NCBI GenBank assembly: GCA_031280965.1
Contig: JAITFZ010000011.1
Coordinates: 1 to 41,161 of the forward strand
Source: Oscillospiraceae bacterium
Lineage (GTDB): Bacteria > Bacillota > Clostridia > Oscillospirales > Ruminococcaceae
DNA: 41,161 bases
Direction of reading: 5' to 3'
Part shown: positions 15,268 to 23,260 of the stretch, in pieces
Numbering within the stretch: position 1 is the first letter of the stretch
How the letters are laid out: each line of letters opens with the position of its first letter
Notes under the pieces: generated by a model
What the model saw: only the letters and a program-made list of their open reading frames with translations
What the model was told of the DNA's origin: nothing
The model's database searches: none
Made by a program: the position numbers and the translations under genes

Positions 15268-15291
15268 GTAGGGGGCGGGATTTTCCCGTCC
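15268..15291 (+). repeat. REP-like GC hairpin before pyrC
   Basis: GTAGG leads into GGGCGGGA (15273-15280), which pairs with TCCCGTCC (15284-15291, one G-U) around TTT. Similar GC-rich hairpins with a TGCAGGGG or GTAGGGG shoulder occur at 22441, 24189 and 28270. It lies in the pyrC 5' leader. Confidence 0.5.
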
Positions 15292-15304
15292 GAGGGAAAT
15301 GAAA

Positions 15305-16570
15305 ATGTTATTACTTAAAAACGCCCGCGTTGTTGACTACCTGACAGAAACCGACAATAAAAGCGACATCTTGATTAACGCGGGAGAAATTCTCGCCATA
15401 TCAGATAATACAACACAAATAATCGAAAATACAATTGATTGTTCTGGTTTAATCGCAATCCCCGGGATTTTTGATATGCATGTACACGCCCGCGACCCCG
15501 GACAGCTCCACAAGGAAGACCTGCTGACCTGTTCGGAAGCGGCACTGGCGGGCGGCGTGACCGGTTTTCTGTGTATGCCGAACACCGAGCCCGTTATTGA
15601 CAGCGAAGAAGTTATTAAATATATAGGCAAAAAAGCAGAGTCGTGCAAAGCCAAAATTTATACAGCATGCGCCGTTACCGTGGAACAGGCAGGAAATAGG
15701 CTCTGCGATTTTGAAATGTTTGCGAAAGCAGGCGTTAAAGCAGTCACCGACGACGGCAGACCCGTAAAAAGCGCGCAGCTTATGGGTGAAGCGATGATAA
15801 AAGCCGGTGATGCCGGATTAACTGTAATTTCTCACTGCGAGGATTTAAGTATTGCGTGCGGCGGGCTTATGAACGCAGGCATAGTGAGCATTGAACTCGG
15901 CGTTCGCGGTATGCACCGTTCAAGCGAGAATATAATTACTTCGCGTGAGATTGATTTGGCGCGTGATTTATACGAAAAAGTGCATATCGCGCATGTTTCA
16001 ACTAAAGAAGCCTGTGCGAAAATACGTGCCGCAAAAGCTGAAGGTATCGGAATCACCTGCGAAACTGCGCCACATTATTTCGCGCTGACCGAGAGTATGC
16101 TTTACGGCAGGGACGCCGACTACAGAATGAATCCGCCGCTTCGCCTGCAAGCCGATATCGACGCGGTTATCAAGGCGTTACAGGACGGAACGATTGACTG
16201 CATTATAACTGACCATGCGCCTCATTCACCGGAAGAGAAAGCTGATTTTAAAACCGCACCGAACGGTGTTACTGGCTTGGAAACTTCGCTCGCCGCCACG
16301 CTGACCTGTCTGTACCACACAGGAAAAGTAAGTTTATCGGAAATAGTACGGCTCATGTGCGTGAACCCGCGCAAAATCCTCGGAATTGAGGGCGGGAGTT
16401 TAGCGGTCGGGCAACCGGCAGACATAACGCTGTTCGCTCCCGACGAGGAATGGCTCGTCGAGCCGGAAAAGTTTAAATCAAAGGCGAGAAATTCCTGCTT
16501 TAAAAACATTAAGCTTAAAGGCAGGGTTAAGTATACGATTGTTGACGGAGAGATTGTTTATAAGGATTAG
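15305..16570 (+). CDS. pyrC: Dihydroorotase
   Basis: 421 residues from ATG 15305, preferred over ATG 15299 because GAGGG (15292-15296) is then 8 nt away. It cyclises N-carbamoyl-L-aspartate to dihydroorotate, the third step of UMP synthesis. FDMHVHARDPGQLHKEDL is the metal-binding HxH signature of class I dihydroorotases. HCEDLS and IAHVSTKEA supply further metal-binding His residues, and ITDHAPHSPEEK holds the catalytic Asp. VTDDGRPV and PNGVTGLETSL are also typical. It is the first gene of the pyr cluster. Confidence 0.95.
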   Translation: MLLLKNARVVDYLTETDNKSDILINAGEILAISDNTTQIIENTIDCSGLIAIPGIFDMHVHARDPGQLHKEDLLTCSEAALAGGVTGFLCMPNTEPVIDSEEVIKYIGKKAESCKAKIYTACAVTVEQAGNRLCDFEMFAKAGVKAVTDDGRPVKSAQLMGEAMIKAGDAGLTVISHCEDLSIACGGLMNAGIVSIELGVRGMHRSSENIITSREIDLARDLYEKVHIAHVSTKEACAKIRAAKAEGIGITCETAPHYFALTESMLYGRDADYRMNPPLRLQADIDAVIKALQDGTIDCIITDHAPHSPEEKADFKTAPNGVTGLETSLAATLTCLYHTGKVSLSEIVRLMCVNPRKILGIEGGSLAVGQPADITLFAPDEEWLVEPEKFKSKARNSCFKNIKLKGRVKYTIVDGEIVYKD

Positions 16571-16601
16571 ATTATTTATATAATGTGCAGGGGGCAAAAG
16601 C

Positions 16602-16949
16602 ATGAAAAACACTTTTTCAGAAGTTAAACTATTCCAAGTCAAACCTGATAAGCTAAACGAATTTGAAATGTTGGTATTAGAAATAGCCGACAAACAAAAA
16701 GAACGTCCCGGCTGTATCGGTATTAATTATATGAAACGATTTTACACTATTGACAGAGTTGAAAGTGGCAATCCACCAAGAGAACTGACAAAAATTGTAA
16801 AATGCGTAAAATATTTTTCATATTGGGAGTTTGACAACAAAGAGAGTTACGGAAAAGCTGTTGATTGGTTATTTGATGAATATGGGAAAGCAATTCAAAG
16901 GCTTTTAATTATGCCGTTTGATATAAATTGCGGCGATTCTGTAATTTGA
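16602..16949 (+). CDS. ABM-like (antibiotic biosynthesis monooxygenase fold) protein
   Basis: 115 residues, one ferredoxin-like alpha+beta domain. The start MKNTFSEVKLFQVKPDKLNE, then EMLVLEIADKQKERPGCIGI and KYFSYWEFDNKESYGKA, follows the ABM/Dabb dimeric-barrel pattern: a strand, a helix ending in RPGC, and a strand with YWEFDNKE. AGGGGG lies 8 nt upstream. Such domains occur in quinol oxygenases, heme-degrading enzymes and many proteins of unknown role. It sits between pyrC and pyrF, where no pyrimidine function is known for this fold. Its codon use looks more A/T-rich than its neighbours, which may mean a later insertion into the cluster. Confidence 0.65.
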   Translation: MKNTFSEVKLFQVKPDKLNEFEMLVLEIADKQKERPGCIGINYMKRFYTIDRVESGNPPRELTKIVKCVKYFSYWEFDNKESYGKAVDWLFDEYGKAIQRLLIMPFDINCGDSVI

Positions 16950-16994
16950 AGTCAAGCAAACATTATAAGCATAACACGATAAAAGGAGTTAACT

Positions 16995-17927
16995 ATGTCC
17001 CTTAACAGATTAATCGAAAAAATCGCAGAAACTCAAAATCCTACAGTAGCAGGTTTAGACCCGAAACTCGAATATGTTCCCGGGTTCATCAAGGAAAAGG
17101 CTTTCGCCGAACATGGAGAAACCCTCAAGGGTGCGGCAAAAGCAATTTGGCTCTTTAACAAGGGTATAATTGATGCAATTCATGAAATTGTTCCGGCGGT
17201 AAAGCCGCAGCTCGCTTTTTATGAAATGCTCGGTATTGAGGGAGTTAAGGTTTTTCATGAAACCGCCGAATATGCACGAAAGTATGGAATGTACGTTATT
17301 GCCGACGGCAAGCGTAATGACATAGGTTCAACTGCGGAAGGCTATGCTTCTGCCTATCTCGGAAAGGTGCGGGTCGGCGAAAACGAGTACGAGCCTTTTC
17401 CGGTCGATGCGCTGACGGTTAACGCCTACCTCGGTTCCGACGGCATAACGCCGTTTACAGATGCATGTAAAAAATACGACAAAGGCATTTTCGTACTCGT
17501 TAAAACATCGAACCCGTCTTCGGGTGAGTTGCAGGATAAATTAATCAGCGGCGTACCCGTTTATGAAATAATGGGACGTTTATGTGAGGAATGGGGCAGA
17601 GAGAGTGAAAAGCGGTACGGCTATTCCGGCGTGGGTGCAGTAATCGGCGCGACATATCCGGAGCAAATTAAAGAAATGCGCGAAAAACTTCCGAATACTT
17701 TCTTCCTGATTCCCGGTTACGGGGCGCAGGGTGGCAGAAGCGGGGACTTAAAAGCCGCTTTTGACTCGCGGGGGCTCGGCGGGATTGTGAACAGTTCGCG
17801 GGCGGTTATGTGTGCGTGGCAAAAAGAAAAATGTGACGAGCAGGACTATGCGGGTGCGGCACTGCGCGAGATTATAAGAATGAAAAATGAATTAATAGAA
17901 ATAACAGGTGAAATAAAATTGAAATAG
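16995..17927 (+). CDS. pyrF: Orotidine 5'-phosphate decarboxylase (long type)
   Basis: 310 residues, the longer class 2 OMP decarboxylase. It catalyses the last step of UMP synthesis. TVAGLDPKLEYVPG is the N-terminal substrate motif. AVKPQLAFYEMLG and YVIADGKRNDIGSTAEGYAS (about 96-115) carry the catalytic Lys/Asp network (DxKxxDI). FFLIPGYGAQGG and GIVNSSRAVMCAW form the phosphate-binding end. AAAGGAG lies 8-9 nt upstream. Its last codons overlap the modular leader that precedes carA. Confidence 0.95.
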   Translation: MSLNRLIEKIAETQNPTVAGLDPKLEYVPGFIKEKAFAEHGETLKGAAKAIWLFNKGIIDAIHEIVPAVKPQLAFYEMLGIEGVKVFHETAEYARKYGMYVIADGKRNDIGSTAEGYASAYLGKVRVGENEYEPFPVDALTVNAYLGSDGITPFTDACKKYDKGIFVLVKTSNPSSGELQDKLISGVPVYEIMGRLCEEWGRESEKRYGYSGVGAVIGATYPEQIKEMREKLPNTFFLIPGYGAQGGRSGDLKAAFDSRGLGGIVNSSRAVMCAWQKEKCDEQDYAGAALREIIRMKNELIEITGEIKLK

Positions 17928-17954
17928 AAACGGGGAAAGGACTTTATAAAAAAT
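17919..17954 (+). repeat. Modular leader repeat before carA
   Basis: TTGAAATAGAAACGGGG joined directly to AAAGGACTTTATAAAAAAT and the carA ATG. Both halves match the prs leader (35513-35588), with the middle missing. The first half overlaps the end of pyrF. Confidence 0.65.
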
Positions 17955-19031
17955 ATGAACAAAAGAGCATGGTTGATATTAGAGGACGGTACGGTTTTTG
18001 AAGGCTTTTCGTTTGGCGCGGAGGGCAAAGTAACGGGCGAAGTTATTTTTACTACCTCAATGACAGGTTTTCAGGAAACACTGACCGACCCTAATTACAA
18101 CAATCAGATTATTGTGCAGACATTTCCGCTTGTCGGAAACGTCGGAGCAAACAGCAAGGATGATTCCTCGGATTACGGCGGCGCGGCGGGTTATATCGCC
18201 CGCGAATACTGCGAATTTCCGTCAAACTTTCGCATGGAAACTACGCTTGATGAGTTTTTAAAGGAACGCGGAATTGTCGGTTTATACGGAATTGACACGC
18301 GGCGCTTAACGCGTATATTACGCGAAAAAGGCACGATGAACGGGCAAATTGCCGATGCCGACCCTAAATCACATGAACTTGACGATTTTTTTGAATCAGT
18401 GCGTTATTTAAAGCAATTCAAACCGGAAACTGATTTAATCAGTGCGGCAGAACCTGTTGAATATAAAACCGAAAACGCGAAATATAACATCGCTTTAATT
18501 GATTACGGGCATAAGCGCAGTATAGTTAGTTTGTTGAACAAACTAAATTGCGATGTTGCGGTTGTACCTTTCACGGAAACTTCAAAAAACATAATCGCAG
18601 GTAATTATAACGGTGTGGTTTTATCAAACGGCGCGGGGAATCCCGCTGACTGCACCGAGGAAATTGAAGCAATCAAAGCGCTTGTTAACGCGAAAATCCC
18701 GCTCTTGGGGATAGGGCTTGGGCATCAGCTTCTTGCGCTCGCAAACGGCGGCGCGACTGCAAAACTCAAACACGGACACCGAGGCGCGAATCTGCCGGTA
18801 ATTGACCTTGAAACAGGTAGAACGTTCATAACAACTCAAAATCATGGTTACATTGTGGAAGGCATACCGGAACAGGCAGGGAAAATCACGCATATTAATG
18901 CCAACGATAAAACCTGCGAGGGTATAAGTTATAATAACATCAAAGCTTTATCAATGCAGTTCGTGCCGTCGGACGAGGGCGGGGTTAACGCAACAGTGTG
19001 CTTTATTGAGAAATTTTTGAGGTTGATATGA
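17955..19031 (+). CDS. carA: Carbamoyl-phosphate synthase small subunit with lost glutaminase triad
   Basis: 358 residues, normal length. The N-terminal small-subunit domain is intact (MTGFQETLTDPNY, then GLYGIDTRRLTRILREKGTM, about 109-128). The class I glutamine amidotransferase domain (about 175-358) keeps its fold markers, LGHQLLALA, HGHRGANLPV and TTQNHGYIVE. The catalytic triad is absent. The usual GICLGHQ reads GIGLGHQ (Gly254 for Cys, codon GGG at 18714-18716). The usual QxHPE reads QFVPS (Val337 for His, Ser339 for Glu). The SNGPGDP loop reads SNGAGNP. It can hardly hydrolyse glutamine, so the CarAB complex probably uses free ammonia. It has its own modular leader and is followed 47 bp later by carB. 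Confidence 0.93.
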   Translation: MNKRAWLILEDGTVFEGFSFGAEGKVTGEVIFTTSMTGFQETLTDPNYNNQIIVQTFPLVGNVGANSKDDSSDYGGAAGYIAREYCEFPSNFRMETTLDEFLKERGIVGLYGIDTRRLTRILREKGTMNGQIADADPKSHELDDFFESVRYLKQFKPETDLISAAEPVEYKTENAKYNIALIDYGHKRSIVSLLNKLNCDVAVVPFTETSKNIIAGNYNGVVLSNGAGNPADCTEEIEAIKALVNAKIPLLGIGLGHQLLALANGGATAKLKHGHRGANLPVIDLETGRTFITTQNHGYIVEGIPEQAGKITHINANDKTCEGISYNNIKALSMQFVPSDEGGVNATVCFIEKFLRLI

Positions 19032-19078
19032 TGCGAAGCTTGATGATTTAATTTATTAAAGAAAGAAAGGAACTTCAT

Positions 19079-22000
19079 ATGCCACTCAGAAAAGACATTA
19101 AAAAAGTCATCGTAATCGGCTCCGGTCCGATTGTTATAGGACAAGCCGCCGAATTCGACTACGCGGGGACACAGGCGTGTCGGGCATTAAAAGCAGAGGG
19201 TTTGGAGGTTGTTCTTGTGAATTCCAATCCCGCTACAATAATGACCGATAAAAACATGGCTGATATAATTTATATAGAGCCCCTTAATTTGGATGTTATT
19301 AAGCGAATAATCAAAATTGAAAAGCCCGACAGCCTGCTTTCCACACTCGGCGGGCAAACGGGGCTGACTTTATCAATGCAGTTGGCGAAAGAAGGTTTCC
19401 TTGAAGCGCACGGGGTTAAACTGCTCGGCGCGAATGTTGAAACAATTGATAAAGCAGAGGACAGGCAGATTTTCAAAGATACCATGAAGGCAATCGGCGA
19501 GCCGTGCGTACCCTCAAAGGTGGTTGAAGACGTTGACGCCGCGCTCGAATTCGCTGTTACTATCGGCTATCCTGTAGTTGTGCGTCCGGCGTTCACACTT
19601 GGCGGCACAGGCGGCGGAATTGCCGCGGACGAAAAGGAACTCCGCGAAATCGCAGGCAACGGACTGCGCCTTTCGCCGATTACGCAGGTGCTTATTGAAA
19701 AAGGTATATCGGGCTGGAAAGAAATTGAATTTGAGTGTATACGTGACAGTAAAGGTAACGTCATTACCGTATGTTCGATGGAAAATATGGACCCTGTCGG
19801 TGTTCACACAGGTGACAGTATAGTAATAGCGCCTTGTGTAACGCTCGGCGACAAGGAATTTCAAATGATGCGGACTGCATCGCTGAACATAGTCAGCGCG
19901 CTTAAAATCGAGGGAGGCTGTAATGTACAGCTTGCACTGCATCCGACCAGTTTTGAGTACGCTGTAATTGAGGTCAACCCGCGTGTGAGCCGTTCATCGG
20001 CGTTAGCCTCAAAAGCTACGGGGTATCCGATTGCAAAAGTCGCAACAAGAATCGCAATCGGCTATTCTTTGGACGAAATCGTAAATCAGGTAACAGGCAA
20101 AACCTACGCCTGCTTTGAACCTGCGCTTGATTACGTGGTTGTAAAATTTCCGAGATTTGCGTTTGATAAATTCGTTTATGCCAAGAAAACCCTCGGTACG
20201 CAAATGAAAGCTACCGGCGAAGTAATGTCAATCGGTGTAAGTTTTGAAGAAGCCATGATGAAAGCAGTACGCGGGATTGAACTCGGCATGGATACTATGA
20301 CAAAACCGGCGTTTGAGAAGCTGTCGGATTCAGAAATCCGCGCAAAACTGCATGACATTGACTGCGACCGCGCATTCTGTGTATTTGAGGCTGTTAAGCG
20401 CGGCATAAGCACCGAAGAAATCTGCCGCATTACTGCTATTGACAAGTGGTTTGTAGAAAAACTGCGGAATCTTTATAAAATTGAGAAAAGCCTTGCCGAT
20501 GGTGAACTTACCGAAGAAAAGTATCGGCTTGCCAAAAAATTCGGCTACTTAGACTGTACGATTGAACGTATTTCCTGGCAAAAATTGACTGATAAAAACA
20601 TAACGAAACAGCACGCTGTTTATAAGATGGTTGATACCTGCGCCGCTGAATTTGAGGCGGTAACGCCGTATTTCTACGGTGTTTACGGCAACGGAAACGA
20701 AGAAAACGAAGCGCTCGGGTTTATGGACAGGGGAGAGAAGTGTTCGCCCGAGAAGAAGAAAGTAATAGTATTCGGTTCAGGTCCAATCAGAATAGGGCAG
20801 GGGATTGAATTCGATTACTGCTCGGTTCATTGTGTTTGGGCGCTTAAAGAAATGGGTTGCGAAGCGATTATTGTTAACAACAACCCCGAAACGGTTTCAA
20901 CCGACTTTGACACCGGCGACCGGCTCTACTTTGACCCGCTGACCCCCGAAGACGCTGATAACTTAATAGCAACTGAGAACCCATGGGGCGTGGTTGTGCA
21001 GTTCGGCGGGCAGACAGCCATTAAACTCACCAAGCACATGCAGGAAACCGGCGCGAATATCCTTGGAACGCCCGCCGACAGCATTGACGCGGCAGAAGAC
21101 AGGGAGCGTTTCGACTCGTTGCTTGAGCGGTGCGGCATACCGCGACCCGAAGGCACTACGGTCTTCACAACTGCCGAAGCCCTTGAAGCCGCGCAAAAGC
21201 TCGGCTACCCCGTACTTTTGCGTCCGTCATATGTACTCGGCGGTCAGAATATGATAATCGCGCATTGTAACAGCGATATTCAAGAATATATGGAAATCAT
21301 CACAGCAACCAAGCTTGATAATCCGGTGCTGATTGACAAGTACCTATCAGGTGTTGAGGTTGAAGTAGACGCAATTTGCGATGGCGAGGATTTTCTCATT
21401 CCGGGCATAATGGAGCATATTGAACGGGCGGGCGTACACTCGGGCGACAGCATTTCGGTTTACCCTGCGCAGACCTTAACCGAACGTATAAAGAAAGTTA
21501 TAATTTCCTACACGGAAAAGCTTGCAAAAGAACTCAAAGTAATCGGGCTTGTAAATATACAGTATGTGGTTCACAATCATCAGGTTTACGTAATTGAAGT
21601 CAACCCGCGCTCGTCCCGCACCGTGCCTTATATCAGCAAGGTGACAGGCGTGAAGATGGTGGATATAGCGACTAAAATCATGCTCGGTCAGACATTGAAA
21701 CAGCAGGGTTTGCCGACAGGTTTATTCCCCGAAGGCGAGTATATCGCCGTAAAAGTTCCGGTGTTCAGTTTCGAGAAATTGCATGATGTTGATACGCAGT
21801 TAGGCCCTGAAATGAAGTCAACCGGCGAAACCCTCGGAATCGCGAAAACCTTTAAGGAAGCGCTTTACAAAGGGCTTCTTGCGGCGAACTTCAAGATGAA
21901 GAAAACAGGCGGTGTGCTGTTTTCGGTGCGTAATTCCGACAAGCCGGAGGTTATAGAACTCGCGGGAAGATTTGAGAAGCTCGGCTTCGATATTTATGCA

Positions 22001-22303
22001 ACAAGCGGAACCGCTTCGCTTCTTAACCACAATATGATACCCGCAAACTTCACATATCGTATTAACGACGGAAAGGAGCCGAACGTGATTTCATTGCTTG
22101 AAAGCGGGAAAATCGACTACGTTGTTTCCACGTCGGAAGCAGGGCGCAATCCCGCGCTTGACAGTGTGAAGATTCGCCGTAAGTCGGTGGAACGCGGCGT
22201 TGCCTGCCTTACCTCAATCGACACCGCAAACGCGCTTGTTGACTGCCTTGAAATAGGAATGACGGTGGATGATGTGGAGATGGTGGATATAACTAAAATT
22301 TAG
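19079..22303 (+). CDS. carB: Carbamoyl-phosphate synthase large subunit
   Basis: 1074 residues, full length. It makes carbamoyl phosphate from bicarbonate, ammonia and two ATP, for pyrimidines and arginine. The two homologous ATP-grasp halves each begin with a glycine motif: GSGPIVIGQAAEFDYAGTQA (about 13-32) and GSGPIRIGQGIEFDYCSVHC (about 563-582). VRPAFTLGGTGGGIA and LRPSYVLGGQNMIIA are the ATP-lid motifs; EVNPRVSRSSALASKATGYP and EVNPRSSRTVPYISKVTG are the metal-binding segments. The C-terminal MGS-like allosteric domain (about 935-1074) includes ATSGTASLL. Nothing in this subunit looks degenerate, so synthetase activity should be intact. Confidence 0.96.
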   Translation: MPLRKDIKKVIVIGSGPIVIGQAAEFDYAGTQACRALKAEGLEVVLVNSNPATIMTDKNMADIIYIEPLNLDVIKRIIKIEKPDSLLSTLGGQTGLTLSMQLAKEGFLEAHGVKLLGANVETIDKAEDRQIFKDTMKAIGEPCVPSKVVEDVDAALEFAVTIGYPVVVRPAFTLGGTGGGIAADEKELREIAGNGLRLSPITQVLIEKGISGWKEIEFECIRDSKGNVITVCSMENMDPVGVHTGDSIVIAPCVTLGDKEFQMMRTASLNIVSALKIEGGCNVQLALHPTSFEYAVIEVNPRVSRSSALASKATGYPIAKVATRIAIGYSLDEIVNQVTGKTYACFEPALDYVVVKFPRFAFDKFVYAKKTLGTQMKATGEVMSIGVSFEEAMMKAVRGIELGMDTMTKPAFEKLSDSEIRAKLHDIDCDRAFCVFEAVKRGISTEEICRITAIDKWFVEKLRNLYKIEKSLADGELTEEKYRLAKKFGYLDCTIERISWQKLTDKNITKQHAVYKMVDTCAAEFEAVTPYFYGVYGNGNEENEALGFMDRGEKCSPEKKKVIVFGSGPIRIGQGIEFDYCSVHCVWALKEMGCEAIIVNNNPETVSTDFDTGDRLYFDPLTPEDADNLIATENPWGVVVQFGGQTAIKLTKHMQETGANILGTPADSIDAAEDRERFDSLLERCGIPRPEGTTVFTTAEALEAAQKLGYPVLLRPSYVLGGQNMIIAHCNSDIQEYMEIITATKLDNPVLIDKYLSGVEVEVDAICDGEDFLIPGIMEHIERAGVHSGDSISVYPAQTLTERIKKVIISYTEKLAKELKVIGLVNIQYVVHNHQVYVIEVNPRSSRTVPYISKVTGVKMVDIATKIMLGQTLKQQGLPTGLFPEGEYIAVKVPVFSFEKLHDVDTQLGPEMKSTGETLGIAKTFKEALYKGLLAANFKMKKTGGVLFSVRNSDKPEVIELAGRFEKLGFDIYATSGTASLLNHNMIPANFTYRINDGKEPNVISLLESGKIDYVVSTSEAGRNPALDSVKIRRKSVERGVACLTSIDTANALVDCLEIGMTVDDVEMVDITKI

Positions 22304-22313
22304 GGTGACGGTT

Positions 22314-22379
22314 ATGCAAAAAGAATTGCCGAAAAGAAAACATTTAAGATTTAAAGGGTATGGTTATTCAAAATTTTAG
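22314..22379 (+). pseudogene. Decayed N-terminus of a REP-associated (RAYT) transposase
   Basis: A 21-residue ORF MQKELPKRKHLRFKGYGYSK-F starts 10 bp after carB. Its ELPKRKxLRxKGYxYS pattern matches the N-terminus of RAYT/Y1 transposases, which normally continue with a YFVTICT-type segment. Here a TAG ends it and no further transposase sequence is visible in 22380-22480. A REP-like hairpin follows at 22441. There is no convincing ribosome binding site (GGTGACGG is close). Confidence 0.5.
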
Positions 22380-22440
22380 AGGTTACTTTTACATGTTTTT
22401 ATTGTATTATACTATAAATTACTGTTAATAATAAACATAA

Positions 22441-22468
22441 TGCAGGGGGCGGCGGTCTTGGCGCCCCG
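22441..22468 (+). repeat. REP-like GC hairpin before pyrK
   Basis: A TGCAGG shoulder, then GGGGCG pairing with CGCCCC across an imperfect GCGGTCTTGG loop region. It lies between the RAYT remnant and pyrK and shares its shoulder with 16587-16595 and 24189. Confidence 0.5.
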
Positions 22469-22480
22469 AAAGGAAAGACT

Positions 22481-23260
22481 ATGCCATACAGATGCGGCTC
22501 TTACCACGTCATAGAAAAAACCGCAATTTCGGCGGGAGTGTATTCATACGCGATTCTTTGCCCCGAAGTCGCCGTGGATGCCCGCCCCGGACAATTTGTG
22601 CATATCAAAGTCGAGGGCTTTACACTGCGCCGTCCTGTTTCAATCTGCGACATTGACCATAAAAACGGCTCAATCCGCATTGTTTTCGAGATTCGCGGGC
22701 ACGGTACGGCAAAGCTTGCCGATGCCAACGTCGGCGATAACATCGATATGATTGCGCCGCTCGGCAACGGGTTTACGTTACCTGACGGCATTGCCCCTGA
22801 CAGGCGGGTTATAACCGTTGGCGGCGGAATAGGCGTTGCTCCCCTGCTCGGCGCGGCGAAAGCTTTTCGTGAGAACGCAACGGCAATCCTCGGCTTCAGA
22901 AGCTATGATAAAATTATCTTAGCCAACGACTTCAAACAGAGCGATGTGCATGTAATCACATGTACCGACGACGGAAGCGTAGGTTTAAAAGGCACTGTCA
23001 CCACCCCCCTTGAAGCCGAACTCGCAAAAAATGATACCGACATGGTTTATGCCTGCGGGCCTCAGCCGATGCTCGCGGCAATTGTGCGGATTTGTGAAAA
23101 AGCGGGCGTAAAGTGTGAGGTTTCATTAGAACAGCGCATGGGTTGCGGTGTCGGCGCGTGCGCTGTTTGTGCGTGCGGGATTACACGGCAGGATAAGGAA
23201 TACATGCTCATGGTTTGCAAAGATGGCCCCGTTTTCAAGGGCGAGGAGGTTTTATTATGA
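22481..23260 (+). CDS. pyrK: Dihydroorotate dehydrogenase electron-transfer subunit
   Basis: 259 residues. It passes electrons from PyrD to NAD+. FTLRRPVSICDID is the FAD-binding RxxS-type motif (about 48-60). GGGIGVAPLLGAAK is the NAD-binding glycine loop (about 111-124). The C-terminal [2Fe-2S] site is MGCGVGACAVCAC plus a later Cys (about 222-248), with the usual C-x4-C-x2-C spacing. AAAGGAAAG lies just upstream of the ATG. Its end overlaps the pyrD start. Confidence 0.95.
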   Translation: MPYRCGSYHVIEKTAISAGVYSYAILCPEVAVDARPGQFVHIKVEGFTLRRPVSICDIDHKNGSIRIVFEIRGHGTAKLADANVGDNIDMIAPLGNGFTLPDGIAPDRRVITVGGGIGVAPLLGAAKAFRENATAILGFRSYDKIILANDFKQSDVHVITCTDDGSVGLKGTVTTPLEAELAKNDTDMVYACGPQPMLAAIVRICEKAGVKCEVSLEQRMGCGVGACAVCACGITRQDKEYMLMVCKDGPVFKGEEVLL

